A DNA stretch of 42,113 nt from positions 1 to 42,113 of the forward strand of contig JBHOGO010000036.1 of NCBI GenBank assembly GCA_043421945.1. Direction: 5' to 3'. Shown here in pieces: positions 1 through 9,129 of the stretch (within the stretch, counting starts at the first letter, position 1; each line of letters begins with the position of its first letter). The notes below the pieces were generated by a model. The model was not told the origin of the DNA, ran no database searches, and saw only the letters and a program-made list of their open reading frames with translations. This DNA is from Thaumasiovibrio sp043421945 (lineage in GTDB: Bacteria > Pseudomonadota > Gammaproteobacteria > Enterobacterales > Vibrionaceae). Position numbers and translations under genes: made by a program.

Positions 1-2
1 CA

Positions 3-62
3 GAGAAGCCATCACTTAACATCACAAACACAGAAAAATCAGGATTGATGGCGATGGCTTAA
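3..62 (+). CDS. 3' end of an upstream gene (partial, tentative)
   Basis: Frame 3 is open from the window edge to a TAA at 60-62, giving a C-terminal tail of 19 residues ending SGLMAMA. A strong stem-loop follows 41 bases later (103-134), which is what one expects after the last gene of a transcript. Nineteen codons are too few to identify a family, and an open stretch this short could be chance. The following terminator is the main support. Confidence 0.35.
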   Translation, partial: EKPSLNITNTEKSGLMAMA

Positions 63-102
63 ACCGATCTCAGGTTACTTAGACAAGTGTCATCAAATCA
101 TC

Positions 103-134
103 AACAAAGCTCTGGCTTAGGCTGGGGCTTTGTT
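103..134 (+). terminator. stem-loop, probable terminator of the upstream gene
   Basis: A 14-base arm (103-116) pairs with 121-134 around the loop TTAG without mismatch if three G-U pairs are allowed. The right arm ends in TTTGTT, but there is no long T run after it, so termination efficiency is uncertain. Confidence 0.5.
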
Positions 135-241
135 CATATTAGTCACTCATTTAATCCCGTCACCAGTGTTCAAGCACCCGTTACCTGTCTTCAAGCTATG
201 TACAATCACAAAAGCACTTATTCAATAACAAAAGCACTCCG

Positions 242-478
242 TTAAGCACTAAGCTCGCCGCCTTTACTGACTTTTTTATTTGCTAGTTCCCACATTGACC
301 GCTCATGAAATAGCGCCGCTAATTCACGGATATCATGGTCAATTTCTCGTCTGTTTTTTTCATTCATATGACTTTCTAAAAGCGCTTGCTGTCGCTTCGC
401 TATACAACTGATCATTTCCCTGATTTCTCGCTCAATATCGTTTAAAGGAAAACCTTTATTTGTGCTCATATTCATCAT
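242..478 (-). CDS. small helical hypothetical protein, 78 aa
   Basis: I do not recognise this protein. It is charged, predicted almost fully helical and has no signal peptide or membrane segment, so it is probably a cytoplasmic helical-bundle or coiled-coil protein. Residues about 12-55 are rich in Glu, Arg and His with spaced hydrophobics (IEREIREMISCIAKRQ). The ATG at 478 has an AAGGAT ribosome site 9 bases upstream; a second Met follows at once and a third at residue 4. It is transcribed away from the diguanylate cyclase gene and shares the short intergenic space with it. Small helical proteins beside GGDEF genes are sometimes regulators, but nothing in the sequence shows that here. Confidence 0.55.
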   Translation of the reverse strand: MMNMSTNKGFPLNDIEREIREMISCIAKRQQALLESHMNEKNRREIDHDIRELAALFHERSMWELANKKVSKGGELSA

Positions 479-633
479 GCCCTATATCCTTATTAGCCAT
501 TATTAAAACACGCCCACACTCTTGCCACTAGACTATATAGAAAGCCTGACAAAATCCTTACAAAACGAGGCTTTCGTCTACACTTTAGATCTGGCTGATG
601 ACAATTCGATTGATTTACCCCAAGGAAACACCT

Positions 634-1629
634 ATGGACGATAAAGTGATACGTTCCATTATCGAACTTACTGGACAACGAAGTTCTGATTCTCTAGGTT
701 ATTGTGTTGTCGCCACCCTTGCTGACATGCTGCCAGTTACCGCTGTTACCTTATATCGCTTTGATGGAACGAATTACCTTCAATCAATCAGTCTAAATAT
801 CACCGAAGATCACTCAGGACGTCGCCGTCAAACATGGAATCACGAACCACAATTCTACGATTATATTGAAGAGCTGGCTTCAGGGAAGTTGTCCTCGGTT
901 CCCAAACTCATTCGTCATTCAGCCCACTCCTTTCATTATTTCTACCCTATCCCCCTTGATAATGATCACTTCGCGATGCTCTACCTCCACCTTTCCGAGC
1001 CCACTGAGCCTTATACCATGCTGATAGAGGGATTCACCACTATCTATGAAAATTACCTACGTATTTTGGATGACAGTGAACGGGATAAGCTAACAGGACT
1101 TTACAATCGAAAAACGATTGATGACAAACTACATGTCGATCTCGTTCGCTATGAAAACGAGGGACGAATCACTGAGACTGATCACTGCTGGATTATCCTT
1201 TTAGATATTGATCACTTTAAACGCATTAACGACAATTTCGGACACCTCATCGGTGATGAAGTTCTTCTCCTTTTTTCTCAACAATTAAAGCAACACTTTT
1301 CTGGGGACGATAAACTCTTTCGCTATGGCGGTGAAGAATTTTTAATTATATTAAGTCCTACCAATTGTACCGAAGCAGCGAAAAAGATTAATTCATTTCG
1401 TCGTCATACCGAAAATTATTCATTCCCTCAAGTTAAGAATATTACTGTGAGTGCTGGCTATGCGAAGATTAGTCCAAGGGATTTCCTTCCCTTAGTCATT
1501 GATAATGCAGACAAGGCCCTCTATCATGCAAAAGCAAAAGGACGTAATCGTTTTTACTGCTATGAAGAGCTAATTAATGAAGGTTTACTCGTTAAGGGCT
1601 CAGGTGACAGCGATTTTGAATTATTTTAA
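634..1629 (+). CDS. diguanylate cyclase (GGDEF), about 331 aa
   Basis: Predicted to join two GTP into cyclic di-GMP, a second messenger that favours biofilm over motility. The C-terminal GGDEF domain starts at DKLTGLYNR (about residue 151) and contains the metal-site LLDIDHFKRIND and the active loop RYGGEEF (GGEEF about 232-236), so it should be catalytically competent. The inhibitory I-site RxxD normally found just before the active loop reads SGDD, so product feedback through this site should be absent. The N-terminal 140 residues form a soluble sensor-like region, perhaps GAF-like, with no membrane segment. The frame is open from an ATG at 598, but the ATG at 634 has AAGGA seven bases upstream and is the better start. 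The gene stands alone. Confidence 0.85.
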   Translation: MDDKVIRSIIELTGQRSSDSLGYCVVATLADMLPVTAVTLYRFDGTNYLQSISLNITEDHSGRRRQTWNHEPQFYDYIEELASGKLSSVPKLIRHSAHSFHYFYPIPLDNDHFAMLYLHLSEPTEPYTMLIEGFTTIYENYLRILDDSERDKLTGLYNRKTIDDKLHVDLVRYENEGRITETDHCWIILLDIDHFKRINDNFGHLIGDEVLLLFSQQLKQHFSGDDKLFRYGGEEFLIILSPTNCTEAAKKINSFRRHTENYSFPQVKNITVSAGYAKISPRDFLPLVIDNADKALYHAKAKGRNRFYCYEELINEGLLVKGSGDSDFELF

Positions 1630-1651
1630 CTAACCGTCACCTATCATTTAC

Positions 1652-1687
1652 ATTCTAATAACCACATCAAGATGATGCCATTAGAAT
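1652..1687. terminator. weak inverted repeat between convergent genes
   Basis: ATTCTAAT (1652-1659) and ATTAGAAT (1680-1687) are perfect inverse copies, and the spacer holds a further CATC/GATG pair. It lies between the diguanylate cyclase gene and the convergent small membrane protein gene. The stem is A/T-rich and has no T run, so this is only a possible terminator. Confidence 0.3.
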
Positions 1688-1776
1688 ATAGGCTCAAACA
1701 CTCTGTAAAATATAGCCTATCCATATTTCAATATTAAACGTGTTTATAACTTTAGCGTCTATAGAAAGTGGCTTCG

Positions 1777-2166
1777 TTATACCTTCTTCTGCTGTCTGCA
1801 ATGATAGATGATAATGGTGACAATACTTGGCGGAGAAGCAACCACAAACATGAGTAAAGGCGCCATCGTACTCACAACACGAGCACGCTCGGGCTCAAAT
1901 ACCATCGATAAAGTACAATATACAGCAACCAGTAGCGATATGCTCCAGAAAATTAGCAACCCATAATGAAAGCTTGTCGGCGTTCTAGGCTTAGATTTAA
2001 GATGCAATAATAGAGCCATGGCGACACTAAGAGGAAAGCTCATCCAACTTGCGTACAATAGCCCAATGATAACACCTACATTAACAACGACTTGAACCAG
2101 GAATACAACCATAAAAATAGTCAATGTTATTTTAAATAACTGCTGGTATCTATGCTCGACTGCCAT
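1777..2166 (-). CDS. small integral membrane protein, 129 aa
   Basis: I do not recognise a family. Four hydrophobic stretches are visible: about residues 10-37 (FKITLTIFMVVFLVQVV), 40-55, 66-87 (GLLIFWSISLLVAVYC) and 100-122. The last 7 residues are polar and basic (CRQQKKV). It is probably an inner-membrane protein with four spans. The start ATG at 2166 has GAGG five bases upstream. It is divergent from the chemotaxis receptor gene and convergent with the diguanylate cyclase gene, so it is probably its own unit. Confidence 0.6.
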   Translation of the reverse strand: MAVEHRYQQLFKITLTIFMVVFLVQVVVNVGVIIGLLYASWMSFPLSVAMALLLHLKSKPRTPTSFHYGLLIFWSISLLVAVYCTLSMVFEPERARVVSTMAPLLMFVVASPPSIVTIIIYHCRQQKKV

Positions 2167-2349
2167 ACCGACCTCAAAATAACGCGTTTCATATCCTCAT
2201 TATAATTCAGTTTGAAAGTTTCATTTCATGGGCAGATATCACAAACAAAAATCACTAATACTATTATCACTATATAGCTTGAATTGTTCTACTCTTAGTT
2301 GAGAAAATGCATTGTTGTATTAGAAAAAACGCCTAAATTTGGAGAACTC

Positions 2350-3972
2350 ATGAAGAGTCGTAGTATCAAAACGGTAATTTTATCTATTTTGGGTATAGCC
2401 ATATTCTCTGTAGGGATAACTGCTACCCTAGCCCTTTTTAGCCTCAACAAAAATCTGCAAGAATTTTCTTTTTTGTTAAATAACGAAATTCGAGCAGAGC
2501 GAACCATCGAACGGATGAACGTTGAGTTCAAACGCCAAGTTCAAGAGTGGAAAAACGTTCTACTCCGAGGTCACGATGTTGAACAGCGTGAAAAGTATTG
2601 GAATCAGTTTGTTAATCAAGAGAATACAATACAACATTTGGCACAAGAAGAGCTTGGCCTTCTAAAGAGTAAACCCGCTATTGAACGTAAAGTTAAAGAG
2701 TTCATTCAATCGCACCAAAAAATGGGGCAAGCCTACCGTACAGGTTATCAAAGCTTTATCGACAGTGGCTTTTCTCACATTGTGGGTGATAAAGCAGTAT
2801 CAGGCATAGACAGAGAGCCTTCAAAACAACTAGAAGAAGTCAGTAATTCATTGAGCCAAATATCAATAAGCCACGCTGACGACTTAATGGCTCGTTCACA
2901 GAAGCTTGTCGATATGACCATTGTGGTTATTGCCTGCCTATCGTTTGGTATATTGGTTTTGGCTGCTTTCATCATGTCTCGGGTCATTATCGAACCACTG
3001 ATAAAAACATCCTCGCAGATTGACCTACTATCAAACGGTAAGCTTGAACTTGAAACTGACGAGACCGCCCTTGGCGAAATTGGTCTATTAAATAGTTCAA
3101 CTAACCAACTCGCTAGCCAACTCAAACACATTATGGGTACGCTTGGCGACACGGTGGAGAATCTACAATCTAGTTCCCGCTCTATGGCCGACCACTCTGA
3201 AGCTCAGACAAATAATGCGTTACAGCAAAAGGCGCATACCGAGCAAGCTGCCGCTGCTGTTGAAGAGATGGCACATTCAGCCCAACAAGTATCGAACAGT
3301 GCTGAACTTACCGCTACGTCAACTGAAAACACCAGTCAAAATGCGATGCAAGGTTTATCACAAATGCAGACGGTCTCTTCCGTCATTATTCAACTCAAAG
3401 ACGACATGAGTTCAGCAACTGTTGCTGTCACTGAGCTGGCACAGCAAGCAAACCGTGTGAACGAGGTCATGACCGTTATACGCAGCATTGCCGAACAAAC
3501 CAACTTACTGGCACTTAATGCAGCAATAGAAGCTGCCCGCGCCGGTGAACATGGTCGTGGATTTGCGGTTGTTGCTGATGAAGTTCGTGCATTAGCCCAG
3601 AAAACGCAGACTTCAACAGAAGAGATTGAGCAAATCCTTGCCGCAGTCAAACAAGGCAGTGAATCAAGTGTGTCAACAATGAACCAAGGTGCAGAAAGAA
3701 CGGATGAGGTGGTTGGTCATATCTCTGAACTCGCCTCTCGCTTGGAAACTCTGGCAGGCGATATTAGTGGGGTAAGAGATCTGAACAGTGAGGTTGCCAC
3801 TGCTGCCAACGAACAATCAACAGTCACGAGCGACATTGCGTTATTGATTTCAGGGCTGCATGATTCGGCTGAAGTACAAAAAGAGCAAGCTCATCAGGGG
3901 CAAGAGGTCAGCCAGTCTTTAACTGTTCTTGCTGACGATCTTACAAGGACACTGCAACGCTTTAAAGCGTAG
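2350..3972 (+). CDS. methyl-accepting chemotaxis protein, 540 aa
   Basis: A transmembrane chemoreceptor that senses a ligand in the periplasm and controls the kinase CheA through CheW. Order: first membrane helix (TVILSILGIAIFSVG, about residues 8-30), a mostly helical periplasmic sensor of about 150 residues, second membrane helix (IVVIACLSFGILVLAAFI), a HAMP linker starting near SRVIIEPL, then the long helical signalling hairpin whose tip is EQTNLLALNAAIEAARAG, followed by GFAVVADEVRALA. The C-terminus ends LQRFKA and lacks the NWETF-type pentapeptide that tethers CheR/CheB in some receptors. The frame is open from 2299, but the Met at 2350 has GGAGA just before it and leads straight into the signal-anchor helix. 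Ligand cannot be read from sequence. It is monocistronic, followed by a strong terminator at 4099. Confidence 0.9.
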   Translation: MKSRSIKTVILSILGIAIFSVGITATLALFSLNKNLQEFSFLLNNEIRAERTIERMNVEFKRQVQEWKNVLLRGHDVEQREKYWNQFVNQENTIQHLAQEELGLLKSKPAIERKVKEFIQSHQKMGQAYRTGYQSFIDSGFSHIVGDKAVSGIDREPSKQLEEVSNSLSQISISHADDLMARSQKLVDMTIVVIACLSFGILVLAAFIMSRVIIEPLIKTSSQIDLLSNGKLELETDETALGEIGLLNSSTNQLASQLKHIMGTLGDTVENLQSSSRSMADHSEAQTNNALQQKAHTEQAAAAVEEMAHSAQQVSNSAELTATSTENTSQNAMQGLSQMQTVSSVIIQLKDDMSSATVAVTELAQQANRVNEVMTVIRSIAEQTNLLALNAAIEAARAGEHGRGFAVVADEVRALAQKTQTSTEEIEQILAAVKQGSESSVSTMNQGAERTDEVVGHISELASRLETLAGDISGVRDLNSEVATAANEQSTVTSDIALLISGLHDSAEVQKEQAHQGQEVSQSLTVLADDLTRTLQRFKA

Positions 3973-4098
3973 TTATCTATTTATATAAGCTATGTTTGAT
4001 CAAGCAGCTTGTTAACTTAAACGCTTAATAGCCAAGGTAGTTATTAGCAAGTCAGAAATAATCATTGAATAGCGACATCAAGCAAACCTGACGGTCTT

Positions 4099-4134
4099 AC
4101 TCAATGCCTTAACGAGGCATTGAGTGAGTTTTTC
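4099..4134 (+). terminator. rho-independent terminator after chemoreceptor gene
   Basis: Perfect 10-bp stem ACTCAATGCC (4099-4108) with GGCATTGAGT (4116-4125), loop TTAACGA, then GAG and a TTTTT run. It is about 130 bases after the chemoreceptor stop codon. Confidence 0.8.
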
Positions 4135-4223
4135 CTCTTTACGCCTATTTCCCTATTCATTGCTCTCCCTTTTCTCTTCTTCTTTTTCCATCCCGCTAGA
4201 AAGCGCATCACCTCACTCTATAC

Positions 4224-4261
4224 ATTCATTTATTCATTTATTCATTTATTCATTTATTCAT
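4224..4261. repeat. 8-bp tandem repeat, 4.75 copies
   Basis: The unit ATTCATTT repeats perfectly from 4224 to 4261. It lies in noncoding DNA about 200 bases before the efflux operon. Such tracts change copy number by replication slippage. Confidence 0.9.
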
Positions 4262-4464
4262 GGGACATTTTTGACTCCTCACAGCAATCTATCCAACGCT
4301 AAATGGTCACCTTATCTAAATGAATCACCTTTATGTATAGTAATGAGACATACTTTCAGTACAATTATTTTGAACCAACTCTGTTAACATGACAGTGACG
4401 AAATGGATTCAAAGGTATAAACCCTACACACTTTCCTCTCATTGAACATCAAGGAACGAGTACA

Positions 4465-5574
4465 ATGACCCTATGGCAGCGACTATCACAACGCCCCTGG
4501 ATCCTCTCGGTCATCATTGTGGCCATTCTTTGCATCTGGTTACTCAGTCACCCAAGCCAAGCTGAAAATGAAGTACAGCAACCCAGTCAACTTGCCGTGC
4601 CATTAGCCACTGTAAAAGCACAAACATTTACCGCCCAGCCAATCGTGAGAACGGTCTCTCTTTATGGGCGTACAGCCCCGGACCGACAAGCAACACTTGG
4701 CGCAGAGGTTTCCGGCTTAGTTGAGTCTCGCCTTGTGAGCAAAGGACAAGTAGTGAAGGCGGGGGATCCTATCGTTCAACTTGAAAAGGGCGATCGTGAA
4801 ATTCAATTGCGCCGCGCACAAGCCCTGCTTGATGTCCGCCAAAAGGAATTCGATGCCGCAAAATCCTTACGTTCTCGTGGATTACAAGGTGAGGTGGCAC
4901 TCAGTCAAGCAGAAGCTAACCTCGTTGAAGCCAAAGCTAACCTTAGAAATTTCTCACTAGCCCTCAGCAACACCGTTATCAAAGCCCCTTTTGATGGCAT
5001 TGTCGAATCATTGCTTGTTCAAAAAGGCGACTTTCTTGGTGTCGGAGATCCTATTGCGATGGTTGTCGATCTTGACCCTCTCGTTATTCACGCTGATGTC
5101 AGTGAAAGGCACATCCATCGAATCAGTAAAAATCAAACAGCTCATGTACGTTTAATTGATGGTAAACAGCATACTGCAACCCTTCGCTACCAATCAGCAT
5201 TATCATCACCCAGCACTAACACCTTTGCCTTAGAACTTACTTTACCCAACCCATCGATGTCTTTAGCTGCTGGTATAAGTGCTGAAGTAGACCTTAACCT
5301 AGAATCACGCCAAGCCATCAAAATAGCCCCTTCAATGCTCGCTCTGAACGAGAGTGGTGATCTCGGCGTCAAAACAGTTATCACGCAAGTCGTTGAAGAT
5401 GAAGGCCAAGGAAAAGACCTTCAACATTACGTCTCTTTTGTTGGGATTGATATTGTCAGGGTCGATACTGACGGTGTTTGGCTTGCAGGTTTAGGGGATA
5501 AAGCGGATGTCATCACTGTCGGTCAAGGCTTCGTGCGTGACGGCGACCCGATTTTAGTGACGAGGGGTGAATAA
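4465..5574 (+). CDS. RND efflux periplasmic adaptor (membrane fusion protein), 369 aa
   Basis: Adaptor subunit that links an inner-membrane RND pump to an outer-membrane channel. An N-terminal signal anchor is visible (WILSVIIVAILCIWLL, residues about 12-28). Then come a lipoyl half-motif (EVSGLVESRLVSKGQVVKAG), an alpha-hairpin (about 110-165, with LDVRQKEFDAAKSLR), the second lipoyl half (IKAPFDGIVESLLVQKGDFL), and a beta-barrel and membrane-proximal region to the end, as in the HlyD/AcrA family. The start ATG has AAGGA nine bases upstream. The stop codon TAA overlaps the ATG of the pump gene by one base, so the two are translationally coupled. No outer-membrane factor gene follows, so the complex presumably uses a TolC encoded elsewhere. 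Substrates are unknown. Confidence 0.9.
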   Translation: MTLWQRLSQRPWILSVIIVAILCIWLLSHPSQAENEVQQPSQLAVPLATVKAQTFTAQPIVRTVSLYGRTAPDRQATLGAEVSGLVESRLVSKGQVVKAGDPIVQLEKGDREIQLRRAQALLDVRQKEFDAAKSLRSRGLQGEVALSQAEANLVEAKANLRNFSLALSNTVIKAPFDGIVESLLVQKGDFLGVGDPIAMVVDLDPLVIHADVSERHIHRISKNQTAHVRLIDGKQHTATLRYQSALSSPSTNTFALELTLPNPSMSLAAGISAEVDLNLESRQAIKIAPSMLALNESGDLGVKTVITQVVEDEGQGKDLQHYVSFVGIDIVRVDTDGVWLAGLGDKADVITVGQGFVRDGDPILVTRGE

Positions 5575-8500
5575 TGTTCAGTATGATCGAGGCAGCGTTA
5601 TCTCGCACACGGACCATGTTCACTCTCTTGGTGCTTATCCTTATTGCTGGCATCTTGACTTATATTGCGATTCCAAAGGAAGCAAACCCCGATATCACTA
5701 TCCCAGTGATCTATGTCTCTATCGGCCACCAAGGGATTAGTCCTTCTGATGCCGAGCGTCTTCTAGCTCGCCCTCTTGAACAAGAGCTCCGTTCTATAGA
5801 AGGAGTCAAAGAGATGACGGCTATCGCTCAAGAAGGACACGCATCCGTCACCCTAGAATTTATCGTAGGGACCGACTTAAAAGAGGCACTGAAAGATGTT
5901 CGTGAGGCTGTTGATGATAGCAAGCCTAACCTTCCTGAAGGATCAGATGAACCAACGGTTCATGAGGTCACCTTAGCAAGCGAAGAGCCTGCTCTTACCG
6001 TTGCTTTGTACGGCACAGTCCCGGAGCGAACAACGATAAAAATTGCCCGAGAGGTGCAAGATAAGCTTGAAAGCTTTAAGCAAATATTAGAAGTGGATAT
6101 CGCCGGCGATCGAGAAGATGTCGTCGAAATCCTCGTTGAGCCATTGCTGATGGAAAGCTATGGATTAGACCAAAACGATGTGTTTAATCTCATCGCGCGC
6201 AATAATCGCGTCGTAGCTGCAGGGTTCATTGACACTGGCTACGGTCGTTTCTCTGTTAAGGTTCCTTCAGTCTTTAATTCATTAAAAGACATTCTTGAGT
6301 TACCCGTTAAAGTGGATGGAAAGCAAGTCGTCACATTTGGTGACGTCGCGACCATTCGCCGTGCATTTAGAGATCCTGAGAGTTTTGCTCGATTAAACGG
6401 CCAACCCGCCGTTGTTCTCAATATAAAAAAGCGTGCGGGTGAAAATGTTATTGAAACCGTCGAGATCGTCAAGGCTGTACTGGCGGAAGCACAGCAGCGT
6501 GAGGAGTGGCCAACGAACCTTCTCATCAAATACACTTACGATCAGTCGAAAGACATTAAAATAATGCTTAATGACCTTCAAAATAACATTTTGTCGGCCA
6601 TCATTTTAGTCATCGTGGTTATTCTTGCGATACTCGGGACACGAACCGCATTCTTAGTGGGTATTTCGATACCAGGGTCATTTCTTGCTGGTCTTCTCGC
6701 CTTAGCCATCAGTGGTATCACAATAAACATTGTTGTTCTCTTTGCACTGATTATGGCTGTCGGGATGCTGGTTGACAGTGCTATCGTGGTTACTGAATAC
6801 GCCGAAAGACGAATGCAAGAGAGCATCCCTCGTAAACAAGCTTACCGAGAAGCTGCTATGCGAATGGCATGGCCTATCACTGCCTCAACAGCGACGACAT
6901 TGGCGGCTTTTGCCCCACTTCTTTTTTGGCCCGATACCACGGGTGAGTTCATGCGTTATCTACCTTTAACGCTTATCGCTACACTGTCGGCTTCTCTCAT
7001 AATGGCTTTATTGTTTATTCCTGCTCTAGGCTCGGTGATTGGCCGTCCACAATACATTAGCAAGCGAAAGGAAGAAGAGCTTCATGCCATCGAAAAAGGG
7101 GAGTTTGACAAGACAACCGGGATTGTTCGGGCGTATCTAAAGACGTTATCGATAGCGATCAAACATCCAATAAAGATTCTCTTCGCTTCTATCGTCATCG
7201 CGGTTTGTGTCATGTTTACCTACTCTAAGGCAGGTCTCGGCGTGGTCTTTTTCCCTGACGTTGATCCGGCATTTTTCACATTGAATGCACGCTCTCATGG
7301 TGACTTATCCATTCACGAACAAGATACATTAATGAGAGATATTGAGGAACGAGTCATCGGCACCGATGGGATCGACAGCCTTTATACTCGCATTGGGGGG
7401 GATGACAAAATTGGCTCTATCCAATTTAACCCCTTAGACTGGCAATTCCGTCGACCGATTAAAGAGATCATCGCAGAACTTCGGGAGAAAACCGCCAACA
7501 TCGCGGGCATTGAGCTTGAATTCAAATTTCCAGAAGCTGGCCCTCCAAGTGAAAATGATGTAATGATCGAAATTAGTTCGCGTGAGCCAGCTCTCATGCC
7601 CGAAGCGCTAAAAACACTGCGTCAGTGGATGGAATCACACCCTGCATTTACCAATATTAATGATACAGGGAATAAACCCGGTATCGATTGGGAAGTGAAT
7701 ATCAAGCGAGATGATGCAGCTCGATTTGGCGCTGATGCAACACTGGTTGGTAATACTATCCAATTTGTGACTAATGGGCTAAAAATTGGGGATTATTTAC
7801 CTGATGATACAACAGAAGAAGTCGATATTTTGGTGCGCTATCCAAAGGCTTCCCGAGATATCGGTCGCTTCGACGAGCTAAGAGTTAAAACCCAATTTGG
7901 CATGGTACCGATTACTAACTTTGCCCAAGTTATTCCTTCGCCAAAACAAAATACTATCTATCGCACCGATGGCCGACGCGTTTTAGAGCTAAGAGCGGAT
8001 ATGAACGATGGCTATAACCTAAGCCTTATTTTACCAGAGGTAAGGGAAGCCATTAAAGCATTCAATTTTAATCAAGCTGTCGACATAAAAATACGAGGTC
8101 AAAACGAGGAGCAGCAAAACTCCTCAGCCTTCTTGCAAAATGCCTTTTTCATCGCTTTAGCATTTATGGCCCTTATCTTAATCACACAATTTAACAGCTT
8201 TTATCAAGCCGGGTTGATTCTCAGTGCCGTATTATTTTCGACCGTCGGTGTCTTTTTAGGCCTACTCCTCTTCCAGCGCCCTTTCGGTATTGTGATGTCT
8301 GGTATTGGCGTAATTTCACTGGCTGGTATCGTGGTTAACAATAATATTGTGCTCATCGATACCTACAATAAGCTCCGGCAAAAAGGCTTGAACAAAATAG
8401 ATGCCATTATGCATACAGGCGCTCAGCGCCTACGGCCTGTTCTACTCACAACAGTAACGACGATTTTAGGGCTATTACCGATGGTTCTCGAGATGAATAT

Positions 8501-8687
8501 CGACTTGGTTAACCGTAATATCGAGTTTGGCGCACCAAGTACTCAGTGGTGGTCTCAGTTGGCGACAGCTGTTTCAGGTGGATTGGCATTCGCGACGATA
8601 CTCACCTTAGTGCTCACACCTTGCCTTCTAATGCTTGGACGTGATAATCATCATGAAATGGTCAAGACCTCAGAAGACCTTGAATAG
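5574..8687 (+). CDS. RND-family efflux pump, inner-membrane transporter, 1037 aa
   Basis: Proton-driven exporter of the RND superfamily, full family length. It has the N-terminal membrane helix (TMFTLLVLILIAGILTYIAI), two large periplasmic loops (about 35-335 and 555-870) and two clusters of membrane helices. The fourth-helix motif reads GMLVDSAIVVTEYAE: the first Asp of the usual Asp-Asp relay is kept (D401), and the second is Ser (S402). The tenth-helix region reads GIVVNNNIVLID, with Asn where AcrB has its key Lys. This pattern points to a subgroup other than AcrB, and the exact substrate class cannot be read. Expression is coupled to the adaptor gene by a one-base overlap. Confidence 0.92.
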   Translation: MFSMIEAALSRTRTMFTLLVLILIAGILTYIAIPKEANPDITIPVIYVSIGHQGISPSDAERLLARPLEQELRSIEGVKEMTAIAQEGHASVTLEFIVGTDLKEALKDVREAVDDSKPNLPEGSDEPTVHEVTLASEEPALTVALYGTVPERTTIKIAREVQDKLESFKQILEVDIAGDREDVVEILVEPLLMESYGLDQNDVFNLIARNNRVVAAGFIDTGYGRFSVKVPSVFNSLKDILELPVKVDGKQVVTFGDVATIRRAFRDPESFARLNGQPAVVLNIKKRAGENVIETVEIVKAVLAEAQQREEWPTNLLIKYTYDQSKDIKIMLNDLQNNILSAIILVIVVILAILGTRTAFLVGISIPGSFLAGLLALAISGITINIVVLFALIMAVGMLVDSAIVVTEYAERRMQESIPRKQAYREAAMRMAWPITASTATTLAAFAPLLFWPDTTGEFMRYLPLTLIATLSASLIMALLFIPALGSVIGRPQYISKRKEEELHAIEKGEFDKTTGIVRAYLKTLSIAIKHPIKILFASIVIAVCVMFTYSKAGLGVVFFPDVDPAFFTLNARSHGDLSIHEQDTLMRDIEERVIGTDGIDSLYTRIGGDDKIGSIQFNPLDWQFRRPIKEIIAELREKTANIAGIELEFKFPEAGPPSENDVMIEISSREPALMPEALKTLRQWMESHPAFTNINDTGNKPGIDWEVNIKRDDAARFGADATLVGNTIQFVTNGLKIGDYLPDDTTEEVDILVRYPKASRDIGRFDELRVKTQFGMVPITNFAQVIPSPKQNTIYRTDGRRVLELRADMNDGYNLSLILPEVREAIKAFNFNQAVDIKIRGQNEEQQNSSAFLQNAFFIALAFMALILITQFNSFYQAGLILSAVLFSTVGVFLGLLLFQRPFGIVMSGIGVISLAGIVVNNNIVLIDTYNKLRQKGLNKIDAIMHTGAQRLRPVLLTTVTTILGLLPMVLEMNIDLVNRNIEFGAPSTQWWSQLATAVSGGLAFATILTLVLTPCLLMLGRDNHHEMVKTSEDLE

Positions 8688-8702
8688 CTTGAAAAAAACC
8701 GC

Positions 8703-8738
8703 TCCGATGGGAACTCACAACCATGGGTTCTCATCGGA
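8703..8738. terminator. stem-loop after efflux operon
   Basis: Arms 8703-8716 and 8725-8738 pair over 14 bases with two G-U pairs, loop ACAACCAT. The stem follows the pump stop codon by 15 bases. On the plus strand the tail is CAAAAATTC, not T-rich; on the minus strand the tail is rich in T (complement of GAAAAAAAC at 8691-8699). It may therefore terminate mainly leftward transcription or act as a 3' stability structure. Confidence 0.55.
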
Positions 8739-8754
8739 CAAAAATTCTAACATC

Positions 8755-8800
8755 ATATCATTGAGCCTTCTTCTGCAAGGCACACAACGCTCAATGATAT
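8755..8800. repeat. 12-bp inverted repeat with an inner hairpin
   Basis: ATATCATTGAGC (8755-8766) and GCTCAATGATAT (8789-8800) are perfect inverse copies. The spacer contains its own small stem, GCCTT with AAGGC. The result is a long two-tier hairpin just after the first stem-loop, without an adjacent T run. Confidence 0.7.
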
Positions 8801-9129
8801 CTTGTCATAACCACTACCAGCCTATGCGCATACCTGTCAAATAGTGCTATTTGTTTATCATATCTTCAGGTATTGGCTTTTGTTTGCAGCGGTATGCATT
8901 CTTCAAACTATGCACCTCAATAAACTTATCTCTCAAAAACGACGATTAGATCTACTTTTTCAACGCTAACACGTTATTCTGATGGCACTGAATATTTCTT
9001 CGCTAACCTACTGATAAAGAAGGAGTGCAGAAAACAGACAAAGTAGCAGGTCCAAAACAGGGCAAGATGACAAAAAACAATACCAACTCACTCTGTGTTA
9101 TTTAGAAATTGGAAACGTTTGGAGAGGCT

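Larger units (their letters stand above)
3973..4464. other. 492-base intergenic region with terminator and 8-bp repeat
   Basis: No credible gene. It holds the terminator at 4099-4134 and an ATTCATTT tandem repeat at 4224-4261. Open frames across 4120-4387 are low-complexity Phe/Ser/Ile translations of the T-rich repeat and have no ribosome site. The promoter of the efflux operon should lie in the last 150 bases. Confidence 0.6.
8688..9129. other. 442-base intergenic region with two stem-loops
   Basis: No credible gene. Strong stem-loops at 8703-8738 and 8755-8800 follow the pump gene. The remaining 330 bases hold no recognisable RNA gene. The promoter of the DUF5062-like gene should be near the right end. 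Confidence 0.6.

Noticed and set aside
4120..4387. Two overlapping open frames, rich in Phe, Ser, Ile and His, over the T-rich and ATTCATTT region
   Set aside because: They are translations of low-complexity DNA directly after a terminator, with no ribosome site and no domain-like pattern.
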